DNA of 64,000 bases from Azoarcus sp. KH32C (GTDB taxonomy: Bacteria > Pseudomonadota > Gammaproteobacteria > Burkholderiales > Rhodocyclaceae), in the NCBI RefSeq assembly GCF_000349945.1, contig NC_020516.1, positions 2,604,001 through 2,668,000 on the forward strand. Reading direction: 5' to 3'. Numbering within the stretch: the stretch's first letter is position 1; each line of letters begins with the position of its first letter. The notes under the pieces were generated by a model that worked only from the letters and a program-made list of their open reading frames with translations, had not been told where the DNA came from and searched no databases. The translations under genes and the position numbers were made by a program. Of the stretch, positions 26,458 to 36,232 are shown piece after piece.

Positions 26458-27082
26458 GGAGTCTGAAATGGAATCCTACGAGCATCGGGAACCCTGGAAC
26501 AAGGGAAAGCTGGTGGGCCAGAAGGCACCGCTCAAACCCAGGGACATCTGGGCGATCCGTATTCACCTTCAGAACGCCCACCATGTTCGCGATCTTGCGA
26601 TGTTCAATCTGGCCATCGATAGCAAGCTTCGCGGATGCGACCTCGTCGCCCTGCGGGTTCGTGACGTCACGCACGGCAACCAAGTGCTGTCCCGTACGGC
26701 GGTCGTTCAGAAAAAGACCCAGCGGCCGGTCCAGTTCGAGCTGACGGAGCCGACGCGAACGACGGTGGCGATTTGGATCGAGACGGCGAAGCTGAAACCG
26801 GAGGACTTCCTGTTCCCAAGCCGACTGCACGACTCGCCGCATGTGTCCACCCGGCAGTACGCAAGGATCGTCGAACAATGGGTGACGGCGGCCGGTCTGG
26901 ATCCTGCGGCCTACGGCACGCATTCGATGCGCCGGACGAAGGCGACGCTCATCTACAAGCGGACGAAGAACGTGCGGGCCGTCCAACTCCTGCTGGGCCA
27001 TTCCAAGCTCGAGTCTACGGTTCGCTACCTTGGCATCGAGGTCGATGATGCCTTGGAGATCTCTGAGCAGATCGAGATTTGA
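26456..27082 (+). CDS. Short tyrosine recombinase/integrase-like protein
   Basis: A 208-residue protein containing the catalytic domain of tyrosine recombinases: Arg in SKLRGCDLVALRVRDV (box I), HSMRRTKATLIYK with H-x-x-R (box II), GHSKLESTVRYLGIE with the second His and the nucleophilic Tyr. Only about 50 residues precede box I, so the N-terminal core-binding domain is missing or reduced, as in a known group of about 200-residue recombinases. ATG 26456 or 26468 are both possible. No flanking att repeat could be identified. It faces the RTX gene end-to-end. Confidence 0.8.
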   Translation: MESEMESYEHREPWNKGKLVGQKAPLKPRDIWAIRIHLQNAHHVRDLAMFNLAIDSKLRGCDLVALRVRDVTHGNQVLSRTAVVQKKTQRPVQFELTEPTRTTVAIWIETAKLKPEDFLFPSRLHDSPHVSTRQYARIVEQWVTAAGLDPAAYGTHSMRRTKATLIYKRTKNVRAVQLLLGHSKLESTVRYLGIEVDDALEISEQIEI

Positions 27083-27292
27083 CGGTAGCACGGCCGCTCT
27101 CCGAGAGCATTTCGCGGCGAGCGGCCGCTTACTGACGAGCAGCCGGAAGGGTTGGATCGGCCACAAGCCGCCATCCCGGTTATCGACTCCAAAGCAGCCA
27201 TTCATACCGCCGCGTTTCTTAATAACAGACATTCGTCACTGCTGATCAATCATGGCATCTGGTCGGCCAGCTGGAGCAGACATGGGAATGTA

Positions 27293-27313
27293 CTCCCCGC
27301 AAATAGCGGGGAG
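27293..27313 (-). terminator. Perfect hairpin between recombinase and RTX gene
   Basis: CTCCCCGC (27293-27300) pairs perfectly with GCGGGGAG (27306-27313) around a 5-base loop. It sits 17 bases beyond the stop codon of the leftward RTX gene. There is no strong T-run on either strand, so it could be a bidirectional terminator of moderate strength. The rest of 27083-27329 shows no gene. Confidence 0.5.
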
Positions 27314-27329
27314 TTAGACGCAATGGGAA

Positions 27330-30300
27330 TTACTGCCAGTTGGCTGCGATTATGGGGGAGAGGGCCGTCTGATAAGTGGGCGGCAGGCTCGTTTCGCCCG
27401 CTTGTGGCGGTGAGAAGGATGCCATGGCCTGGACCAGATTCTCGACCTTGGTATCGAGCAGCAGTTTGTCGTCGGCAGTCTTGAACTGCTCGACGTGATA
27501 GGCCGATCCGACGTACCAGTTCTGGACAACCAGCTTGTCACTGGTTCCGATGATGCTCACTTCCAGATCGTTGCCGACATGCCGGAACCAGAGTTGGTCG
27601 GTAGTGACGCCCGCCGCAAATTGAGCCAGGTCGGTATTCGCCGCCGTTGTGTCGTTTTCGCTGACGGTGTCAGTCCCGCTACCTCGCCCCAAGAGATAGG
27701 TATCGTTGCCGAGACCACCTACCAGGTTGTCATTGCCCCCGCGGCCATCAAGTTTGTCGTCCCCGCCCATGCCGGACAGCACATTGACGGCATCGTTGCC
27801 GATCAAGAAATTGGATAGGTCGGACCCGGTCGCACTGATTGCAGCACTTCCGGTCAGAGTCAGTTCCTCGATCGAATTGTAGGATTGCATCACATACGAT
27901 ACCGAAGCATAGGCGCGGTCATACGAGTCCGCAGGAAGCCCTGTCCACGTGATCCACGCGCGTTCATCGATTTGATCGCCTGCGTTATCAACATAGAAGG
28001 TGTCCTCGCCCCCCTGTCCTTGCATGTAATCAGCGCCGGCTCCACCATCAAGTGTGTCGTTTCCCGAGCTCCCGTCGAGCTGGTTGTCCAAGGCATTTCC
28101 GACTAAATAATCGTTCCCGTCTGATCTTCCATCAAGTCTCACAGCCCTCCCGATTAAGACTCCTTTCTCGACATTTTGTGGCATCCAATAGTGATCGATC
28201 GAGACAAATACCGTGTCGTAGCCTTCGCCGTCGTATTCGACCACGTTTTCAGGGAAAGGACCGATCCAGGTGCTCGTGGGGGCGTCGCTAACGAAGTAGG
28301 TATCGTCTCCGGAACCACCAATCATGGTGTCGTACCCGGCGCCTCCATCGATGACGTTGTTTCCGGCATTGCCCCTAATAACGTTGTTCCCGGAGTTCCC
28401 GGTGCCGTTAATCACCGCCGTGCCAAGCAAGGTCAGGTTTTCCAGGCTGGAGCCCAGCGTATACGTGACGTAGCTTTGAACTTCATCGGCCCCATCGCCC
28501 GACGTTTCGTTGATCACATCGGCTAAGGTGTCGATCACATAAACGTCGTCGCCCACGCCGCCGGTCAGGGTGTCGATACCGCTGCCCCCGTCCAGCGTAT
28601 CGTTGCCTGCCCCACCGGTGAGCGAATCGTTCCCCCCCTGACCGCGCAGCCCGTTGCCCACAGCATTGGCCACTATGATGTTGGAAAAATCATTGCCCGT
28701 CCCGGTGATCATTTGAGTCCCGATCAAGGTCAGGTTTTCGAGATCGGCGCCGAGCGTATAGTCGACGCAGGATTGCACCATATCCGTCCCCTCGCCGGGA
28801 TTCTCGATCACGACGTCGCCGCTCCGGTCGACGACGTAGGTGTCGTTGCCCTGGCCGCCAGTCAAGGTATCCGCTTCCGCGCCGCCGTCGAGGGTATCGT
28901 TGCCGACGAATCCGGTCAGCGTATTGGCGAGGGCGTTGCCGATCATGAGGTTGTCCGCCGCATTGCCGGTGCCGGTGGTAGCGGCGGTGCCGACGAGCGT
29001 CAGATTTTCGAAGACGCTATTCAATGTGTAATCGAACGCGGCAACGACCGTGTCGGTGCCTTCGTTGGCGTTTTCGGTGATGACATCAGCGGAAGTATCG
29101 AGCCAATAGACATCGTTTCCGGTACCGCCGATCAGGGTGTCAACGCCGACTCCGCCGTCGAGGACATCGTTGCCGCCGCCGCCCGTCAGAAGATTGTTGC
29201 CGGCGGTGCCAGTAAGATTGTTGTTGAGCGCGTTGCCCGTGCCAGTGAAATTGCCCGTGCCCGTCAATACCAAGTTTTCGACATTGGCGCCAAGCGTATA
29301 GCTGAACCCGGCGACGACCGTATCGGTGCCGCCGCCCGATCTTTCCGTGACGGTTTCGCTGAGGCTGTCAATCAGGAAGGTGTCGTCGCCAGCGCCTCCG
29401 ATCAAGGTGTCGATCCCCGGGCCGCCGTCGAGGGTATCGTCGCCAACGCCACCGTCCAGGGTGTTGTTGGCTGAATTGCCGACCATCACGTTGTTGTCGA
29501 CGCTGCCCGTGCCGCTGATCCCTGCGGTACCGAGCAGGGTCAGCTTTTCGACGTTGGCACTTAGCGTATAACTGACCGAGGCACGTACCTCGTCGTAGCC
29601 TTCGCTCGAGTTTTCCACCACCGCTTCGCTGGCGACATCCACCAGGTACAGGTCGTCGCCAGCGCCGCCCTTGAGCGTATCGGTGCCGGCAGCGCCATCC
29701 AGCACGTTGGCCGCGGCGTTGCCTGTTATGACGTTGGCGAGACTGTTGCCGGTGCCGTTGATCGCTTCATCGCCAACGAGGGTGAGGTTCTCAAGATTGG
29801 CCGCCAGCGTATAAGTCATGAAAGACTGGACGGTGTCGGTCCCCTGAGAAGCGGATTCGCTGATGACATCGCTTAGGGAGTCGATCACATAGGTGTCGTT
29901 ACCCAAGCCGCCCACCAAGGTGTCGATGCCCGCGCCCCCGTCGAGAGTATCATTGCCGTCCAGTCCTTTTAGCAAATTGTCGCCGGCATTGCCGGTGATG
30001 GCGTTATTGAGCGCGTTGCCGCTGCCCGAAATACCGGCGGAGCCCAGCAGGATCAGATTTTCCAGATTACCGGCCAAGGTATAGGTCTGATCAAACTTGA
30101 CCGTGTCGATTCCACCCTTGGAGGTCTCGGTGATGAGTTCTTGGCCGCCACGGAGAATAAACACGTCATCACCGTTGCCGCCGATCAAGGTATCCGTCCC
30201 GCCGCCGCCGTCCAAGGTATCGTTGCCGTCGCCACCGGACAGGGAATTGGCGTACGCGCTGCCGATCAACTCGTTGTTCGCGGCATCGCCGGTCGCGGTC

Positions 30301-33300
30301 TGCGGGCCGGTGCCGTTAAGGATTACCCGCTCGATATTGGCTAGGGTGGTATAGGTGCTCAGCGAGGTGGCGACCGTGTCGAATCCCTCGTCGGCCTGTT
30401 CAGTGATCGTAACCGCGTTGCTGCCAATATCGTAATAGTCGTCACCCACGCCGCCGATCAGAGTGTCGGCACCGCTTTGGCCGATCAAGGCGTCATTGCC
30501 CGCTTCGCCCTGAAGGAGATCGCTACCGTCTCCCCCGTCTAGGGTATCGTTGCCGTCGCCACCGTAGAGGCTGTCGACACCGCTGCCGCCAACCAGACGG
30601 TCACCGCCGTCGCGGCCATAGAGGATATCGTTGCCGGCACCGCCGTCCAGAACATCGGCCGCGCGCGGATCGGCGGCCGTGCCCCCGGTTCCCCCGTCCA
30701 AAGAGTCATTGTCATTGCCCCCGTACAGGGTGTCGTTGCCGGCGCCGCCCTGCAGCGTGTCGTTGCCATCCTGGCCGTTGAGCGCATCGTTGCCGCCATC
30801 GCCATAGAGGGCATCATTGCCGAGGCCCCCGTCAAGACTGTCGTCGCCCTGCCATTGATCGCCAAGGCTGCCGTCGGAGGCGTCGCCGAAAAGTAAGTCG
30901 TCCCCGTCGCCCCCCGCGAGGGTGTCGGCCAAGCCGCCGCCGATGAGGGTGTCCTGGCCGCTGCCCCCATCCAGCGAGTCCTTGCCGTGGCGGGACAAGG
31001 ACAGGCTCGGATACCAGTCGTCGCCGACCAGCAGATCGTTGCGTAGGCCGCCCACAAGCGTGTCGCCGCCGCCCTCTCCGAGCAGGAAGTCATCGCCGTC
31101 GCCGCCATCGAGGTAGTCGTTGCCGTGCCATTGCGAGTCCAGTTCGCGCAGATCGCCAAACAAGATGTCGGCACCGATGCCCCCGTAGACCTGGTCGTCA
31201 CCACCCTGCCCCAGCAGGGTGTCACTGCCAGTGCCGCCGTCGATCTGGTCGTTTCCGAACTCCGAGGGCGGAACGTATTGGGGCACGCCGGCAGTGATGA
31301 CGCCGTCACCATAGATGAAGTCGTCGTCGTCCCCACCGCGCACCACGTCGTTGCCGCGGCTGCCCCAGATTTGGTCGGCCCCGCTGCCGCCATCGATGAT
31401 GTCATTGCCGTAATCGCCATCTATAACGTCATCGCCCGCCCCGCCGTCTATGACGTCGTCGCCGTCGGCGGCGGTGGCGGGGCTACCGATGTAGTAGGCC
31501 AGTAGCACCTGGTCGGCGGTCCACCCCGCCCACCAGGTGCGGCCGCTCCAGGAGGGGAAGGTGCCGGCGGGGGGTGGCCAGGAGACGTTCGGGTCGGTGG
31601 TCAGGTTACCCCGGTAGTCGCCGCCGCCGAAGATGAGATCGGTGCCGCCGCCGCCCTCGATGGTGTCCGCCCCGGCCCCTCCGGAGATGAGGTCGGCATC
31701 TGCTCCGCCGAGCAGGTGGTCGTTGCCCCCTTGGCCGCTCAAACTGTTGTTGCCGTCCTTGCCGTCGATCTGATCGTCACCAGCGCCGCCGATCAGGAGG
31801 TCGGCGAAGCCGGGCAGGGCCTGGCCGTCAGTGACCAGATTGGGGCTGCCGGTGATCGCGGTGTCGAGGAGGTAGCGGCCGTCAATGATCACCGGGTTAA
31901 GGTCGCCGACCAGAATGCCGGGGGGCGGGGGCGGGCCCTCGGCCAGGGTAATCCCCAGTCCGCCGGGCTGCCAGTCGCGCACGGTCAGGGTGTCGGTCGA
32001 GTCCGCGACCCGGATCAGCAGGTCGGTGCCGGTGGCGCCGGCGACCTCGCTGAAGACGTACTTCTGGTCGGCGCTGCGCCAGAGACTGAGGCTCCCGAGC
32101 TGCTCGCCGCCGCTTAGGACGTCGCCGTTGATGCGGATGCAGCCCTGGCCGTCGGAGTCGATGACGATGTCTTGGCCGTCGCCTCCCGCAAAGCTATAGG
32201 TATCGCTGCCGGCACCGCCCACGAGGAGATCGTTCTCTGAGCCGCCAGCAAGGCTGTCATTGCCTTCGCCACCCAAGAGCGTGTCGCCGCCCCTTCCGCC
32301 GGACAGGCTGTCGGCGCCCACCTCTCCGAGCAGAATATCGTTGCCTTGGGCCCCCACAAGCACGTCGTCTCCGGCGTTTCCGATCAGCAAGTCGGCTTCG
32401 TTGCCGCCGGTCAACATATCGTTGCCGTTACCGCCGAGCATGAAGGCTCCCCGGCTAAAGGTGTCGGTGGCATTCATGCCTATCGCGCCGGCCTGCACGT
32501 ACCAGTCTCGAAGCCGCGGTAGAACAGAATTGATCAAAGCGCGTTCTTCGTCAGTGAAGGCATCGGTGGCGAGGTAGTACTTCAAGTACAGGCTGAAACC
32601 CTTAGCCTGTGCAAGATCGATTGCCTCGTGCGCATCGAAACTCACTTGGAATTCCTTCGCGACATCGGCCATATCGAAGCGAACACCACCGGCAACCGTA
32701 TTGAAGAACTCTCGTTTGTAGCCGGTACTGTCCGCTTGCTCGTCGTAGTACTTTTGCATCGCGAGCGCGATCAGCGCATTGCTGACCTGGTGCTCGTTGG
32801 GTGTGCTCTGGTTGCCATCATTCACCGTGAGGCCGCCGTCCTGGGCGAGCTTCCACAAGTCAGACGTGAAACGCTCGACCATGCTGTCGGGCGGGAGTGC
32901 TCCTTCAATCCCGGCTTGATGCTTGACAAGGCGTTCGAGGAAGTTTTCGTACTTGTTATTCGCCGTGCCGGTATCGAACGCGAACAAATTCTTGTCGAAG
33001 ATCATCTTCAACAAATCATTGAGCTGATAGGTGACCCGGTTCAAGGATTGAACTTGCCCGTTAGAATCAATGGCGGCAGTTTGATTGCTTTGCAGGAAGG
33101 CGTTCAGCAGGGCTTGGGAATGCAGGTCAATACCCGATACGCCCTCGTGAAAGTTTTCGATGTTGATCTGCGTGCCGATCCGGTTTGATGTCGGCACGAC
33201 AGGCCAATCAGTCAGAAACTCGCCTGAAGTATTGATATTGACGACTTTCTCACCACGGGCGGCCAAGGTGTCCGCGGCGATCGGGTTGAGATTGAACGGA

Positions 33301-33338
33301 TCCATCGCAGCGACGTAGGCGTTCAGCTTTGCCAGTTC
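27330..33338 (-). pseudogene. C-terminal 2,002 codons of a lipase-RTX protein, cut off by an IS
   Basis: The long frame contains the RTX part of a secreted protein. After a linker (GEFLTDW, SGIDLHSQALLNAF) and a helical region come arrays of the nonapeptide GGxGxDxLx (32.4-30.4 kb), about ten copies of an 80-100-residue repeat (30.4-27.7 kb), and a C-terminal secretion domain (DQLWFRHVGNDLEVSIIGTS to SPIIAANWQ). Its real N-terminus is the lipase fragment on the other side of the IS element. The first ATG in the remaining frame (33305) has no Shine-Dalgarno. The codons just before it (ELAKLNAYVAA) join in frame to the lipase part. It would be exported by the type I system at 37.7-41.3 kb. Confidence 0.85.
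27690..32450 (-). repeat. Tandem RTX nonapeptides and about ten 80-100-residue repeats
   Basis: The coding DNA is repetitive at two scales. From about 32450 to 30440 it encodes calcium-binding nonapeptides of the type GGxGNDxLx. From about 30440 to 27690 it encodes about ten units, each roughly TYxIDSxxDVIxExxxxGTD, then a TVxxxxxYTLxxNLENLxLxG strand pair, GTGNxxxNxIxGN and two or three nonapeptides. The units vary at most positions, so they diverged long ago. Such repeats fold with calcium outside the cell. Confidence 0.85.
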
Positions 33339-34898
33339 CTAAGGGACTTCCCGTCAACCCAGTTCCTTGCAGACCGGCCACAGGCCGATCCTGACGTCGA
33401 TCACGTACTCATTTTCAGCCCTCCGCGATCACGCATACGCGTGACCGGCCTTTTCGACTGCCGACATCGCCATGGACAAAGACAGAGCAGACTGCCTTTC
33501 CCTAATCGGCCTTGTTCGGCACGGTCGTGCCGGGGCCCTGCGATTAACCGCACCGGCTGGCCTCGATCGTTCATCGGCGCGACCGGGGCGCGGGGATCAG
33601 CCGCGACACCCCGTGTGGTCGGCCCTCAGGTTAGCCAGGCTCTCAGCCGGTCGGTCTGACCTGTTTGTCTATCGCGTGCGTGCAGTCATGCGAACACCTT
33701 CGGGTGATACGTTGGTTTCAGCGCGCCGGTTCCGTGGCCGAGTCGGGCCGCTGACGCCACGCCTCGGGATTGTAGGTTTCGCCCTTGGCAAGCACCGCCC
33801 ACAACTGGCGAGCGTGCTTGTTGGCGATGGCGACGAGCGTCTTGTGGTAACCGACGCGTGCGTGCAGCGTCACGATCCATTGCTGCAGTCGCGTGAGCGC
33901 TTCGCGGGTGTTGCGAGCCTTGCGCAGGGCGGCGGCGAGCACGCTGCGCGCCCCCTGCACGAGCAGCGTTCGCAGGTAATCGTCGCCGCGTCGGGTGATG
34001 CGCCCGAGTTTCGGCTTTCCGCCGCTGGAATACTGGCTCGGCGTGAGACCGAGCCACGCGGCGAACTGACGGCCGTTGTGGAACATGGTCGCGTCGCCGA
34101 CGCTGGCGACCACCGCATCCGCAGTGAGGAGCCCCACGCCGGGCAAATCGCGCACCCGCCGGGCGGCGGCGTCATCCGCTTGTTGGGTGGCAATCTGCCG
34201 GTCGCACTCGGCAATACGGGCATCGAGCGCGTCGAGTTGGTCGCGCACGCCTTGAATCAGTTGGCGGATCGGCGCCGGCTGCGCGGTGTCGAATTCATGC
34301 TCGGCAAGCTTACGCCGCAGCCGCATCGCGCCGGTGTCGACGACCATCCCGAATTCGGCGAGCAGGCCACGGATGCGGTTCAAGAGCGCCGTGCGCTCCT
34401 CGATCCAGCCGAGCCTCAAGCTGTGCCAGGCGAGCCGTTGTTGCTGGGCCTCGGTCTTCACCGGGATGAAGCGCATTCCCGGCGCGAGCAGTGCCGCGAC
34501 AATTGCCACCGCATCCGCCCGGTCGTTCTTGACCGCCTGGCGCTTGCGGTACGGGCGCACGAATTCCGGTGCCATCAGCCGCGGCTCGAGCCCCAGCGAC
34601 TGCATCGTTCGTCCCCAGCAATGCGCACCGCCGCAGGCTTCCATGCCGACGAGCGTGCCACGAGGCAAGGTCGACAACCACGCGAGGAATCCGCTCCGGT
34701 TGAACTCGCGCGTCTCGATCACCCGGCCCGCGCCGTCCGCCACGCAGGTGACGAACACGTTCTTTGCCAGATCCACACCGACCGTCGTAGTATTCATTTG
34801 GACTTCCCCTTTCGCGACCTCAGATTGAACTTCAGCAATTCAATCTTGGCACTTCGATGCCGGGCGGCCAATGCCGCGGGCGGAAGTGGGAAGTCCCT
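33339..34898 (-). mobile_element. IS110/IS1111-type insertion sequence inside the lipase-RTX gene
   Basis: A 1,560-bp element. Its ends carry a 12-bp inverted repeat, AAGGGACTTCCC at 33341-33352 and its complement at 34888-34899. It holds one intact transposase gene and non-coding ends of about 380 and 100 bases. Removing 33339-34898 joins the codon CAA of the lipase part to GAA of the RTX part and leaves one open frame, which fixes the borders to within a few bases. No target duplication is obvious. Confidence 0.8.
33718..34797 (-). CDS. IS110-family transposase
   Basis: A 359-residue DEDD transposase. The N-terminal RuvC-like domain opens with VGVDLAKNVFVTCV (first Asp) and has MEACGGAHCWGR (Glu) and KNDRADAVAIVAAL (Asp pair). 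The C-terminal domain has the helix-hairpin-helix VRDLPGVGLLTADAVVASVG, the conserved NGRQFAAWLGLTPSQYSSGG (the Ser region) and GRITRRGDDYLRTLLVQGAR. The length is normal and I see no frameshift, so the element may still be active. The family moves through a site-specific, circular intermediate rather than by DDE chemistry. Confidence 0.93.
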   Translation of the reverse strand: MNTTTVGVDLAKNVFVTCVADGAGRVIETREFNRSGFLAWLSTLPRGTLVGMEACGGAHCWGRTMQSLGLEPRLMAPEFVRPYRKRQAVKNDRADAVAIVAALLAPGMRFIPVKTEAQQQRLAWHSLRLGWIEERTALLNRIRGLLAEFGMVVDTGAMRLRRKLAEHEFDTAQPAPIRQLIQGVRDQLDALDARIAECDRQIATQQADDAAARRVRDLPGVGLLTADAVVASVGDATMFHNGRQFAAWLGLTPSQYSSGGKPKLGRITRRGDDYLRTLLVQGARSVLAAALRKARNTREALTRLQQWIVTLHARVGYHKTLVAIANKHARQLWAVLAKGETYNPEAWRQRPDSATEPAR

Positions 34899-35456
34899 TT
34901 GTAGTCGTTCGGGATCATATCCACGGCCATCGAGATAGGTCAGCAAGTCCTGGGCGACCGAACGAGTAATCGTTTTCTCATCAACGAAGGCAGTGCGCGT
35001 CAGGGCTGATCTAAGGAATGGCGCCTGGTCGAAGGTATAGGCGCCTTCGCCGAAAAAGACCGCCATGAGGGAAGCGAGTCCGCCACCGAGCGAGTGGCCT
35101 GTGAAAGTGATGGTGGCATCGGGGTTCAGAGCCCTGATTTGGAGATAATAGTCGGCCGCTTGCTGAAGTTGACTGGATAGGCCGCCGGCAGCAAGTACCA
35201 AGTCAGCTATGATGTCACCGGAAATATCGCTCGACTCGGTACCAGCGAAGGAGATGACGATTTGCTTTGGGTCTGAGATATTTTGAAATGCAGACATCTC
35301 AAAGCCGCCGTTCGTTGCCTGGCTATTATTGGGAAGATGTAAAAACTCCACCCAACCCTGTGGAACAGGAAACCAGTTAATGCCATTTGAAGCGCGGTTT
35401 GTTTGATAAGACCGTCCAGCCATCAATGCGTAAGCAACTTCCAGTTCCCAATCCAT
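34899..35456 (-). pseudogene. N-terminal lipase domain of the lipase-RTX protein, cut off by the IS
   Basis: The first 186 codons of a class 3-like lipase. FTGHSLGGGLASLMAVFFGE holds the nucleophile Ser122 in GHSLGG. VISFAGTESSDISGDIIADL is the oxyanion-hole region typical of class 3 lipases. The gene then runs into the IS right after YDPERLQ and reads on to a stop at 34794, adding IS-derived residues. The last residues of this part and the first of the RTX part are in the same frame. The catalytic Asp and His are not identified; they may lie in the region next to the cut. A lipase-like product without its secretion signal would stay in the cell. Confidence 0.85.
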
Positions 35457-35509
35457 GCTTTCATTCTTCCTTTGGGCGCGCTCTTGATTTGGTGTTTCTG
35501 CCTGATTGA

Positions 35510-36205
35510 TTACCTATCCTTGCTCGACTTATCGTGCGGTGGGATCGGTATGGGTGCTTTGAAGCTAGTCGGCTGCCGACACCACTCGCTCCTCAATGGT
35601 TCACGAATAATCGAATTATATTCATTTTGTTTGTACCCTGAATTTATATTCCTTATTGCTTCTGCATCTACAAAGCGCTTTCCTAAGTTTTCAACCTCAG
35701 TATCCGGTGACGAAAAGATCAAATTCAGCGCTTTGGTTTCTGGTGGAAGCTCCTGCAGCGGAACACGTTTCCATGTCTTGTTTTGGTGGCTGAATACGAC
35801 GTACGGAGGATTGGGTCTTCCCCACTTGTTGTACGCGAGACAGCCCATGGGGCTGGCGACCAGATACACCTTGTCCTGGTAGATATCGAGGGCCATAGGC
35901 AAGAAATTGCTGTTCCTCAGATCGGGCGTAGCCTTGTCTTCCCAGACAATCTGTTCGCCGGTGGTTGGATGCGTGAAGGACACCGTTTCTTTTATGTAGG
36001 AAGGGCGCTGTCCGACTTCATGAGGACCTCCCCGCTCTACGCTTCGCTCCACGATCACCCTGCTGCCGTCGTGCAACAAGACTTCCTCCTGCCAGTTCAT
36101 ATTGGCCGAGCCGAAAATCCCGGCGCAGGCTGTCAAATTCAAAAGCAGGCCGAGGATCAATCCGAGGCCGCGTGTCGCTCTGACTAACGAATTGCAATAT
36201 TCCAT
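35510..36205 (-). CDS. Putative lipoprotein in the RTX operon
   Basis: A 231-residue protein with a lipoprotein signal peptide (LGLILGLLLNLTACAG; Cys27 in the lipobox LTAC). The rest has an ERGGPHEVGQRPSY stretch and a beta-rich part with QIVWEDKATPDLRN and YVVFSHQNKTWKRVPL. I do not recognise the family. It lies between the glycosyltransferase and the lipase-RTX gene, with gaps of 27 and 53 bases, so it belongs to the operon. The DNA is less GC-rich than the catabolic arms, a sign of transfer. It could be an outer-membrane partner or a protector against the exported enzyme. Confidence 0.75.
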   Translation of the reverse strand: MEYCNSLVRATRGLGLILGLLLNLTACAGIFGSANMNWQEEVLLHDGSRVIVERSVERGGPHEVGQRPSYIKETVSFTHPTTGEQIVWEDKATPDLRNSNFLPMALDIYQDKVYLVASPMGCLAYNKWGRPNPPYVVFSHQNKTWKRVPLQELPPETKALNLIFSSPDTEVENLGKRFVDAEAIRNINSGYKQNEYNSIIREPLRSEWCRQPTSFKAPIPIPPHDKSSKDR

Positions 36206-36232
36206 CCTTACCTTCCTTTCAAACTAATCCGC

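Noticed and set aside
28713..29474. Several long plus-strand open frames opposite the RTX repeats
   Set aside because: They mirror the repetitive RTX code, giving valine/alanine-rich repeats without meaning on the other strand.
27690..32450. Regular repeats considered as a CRISPR array
   Set aside because: The repeats are coding (RTX nonapeptides and longer protein repeats), vary in length and sequence, and there are no cas genes.
33472..34938. A 488-codon plus-strand open frame across the IS
   Set aside because: It is antisense to an intact IS110 transposase with all motifs.
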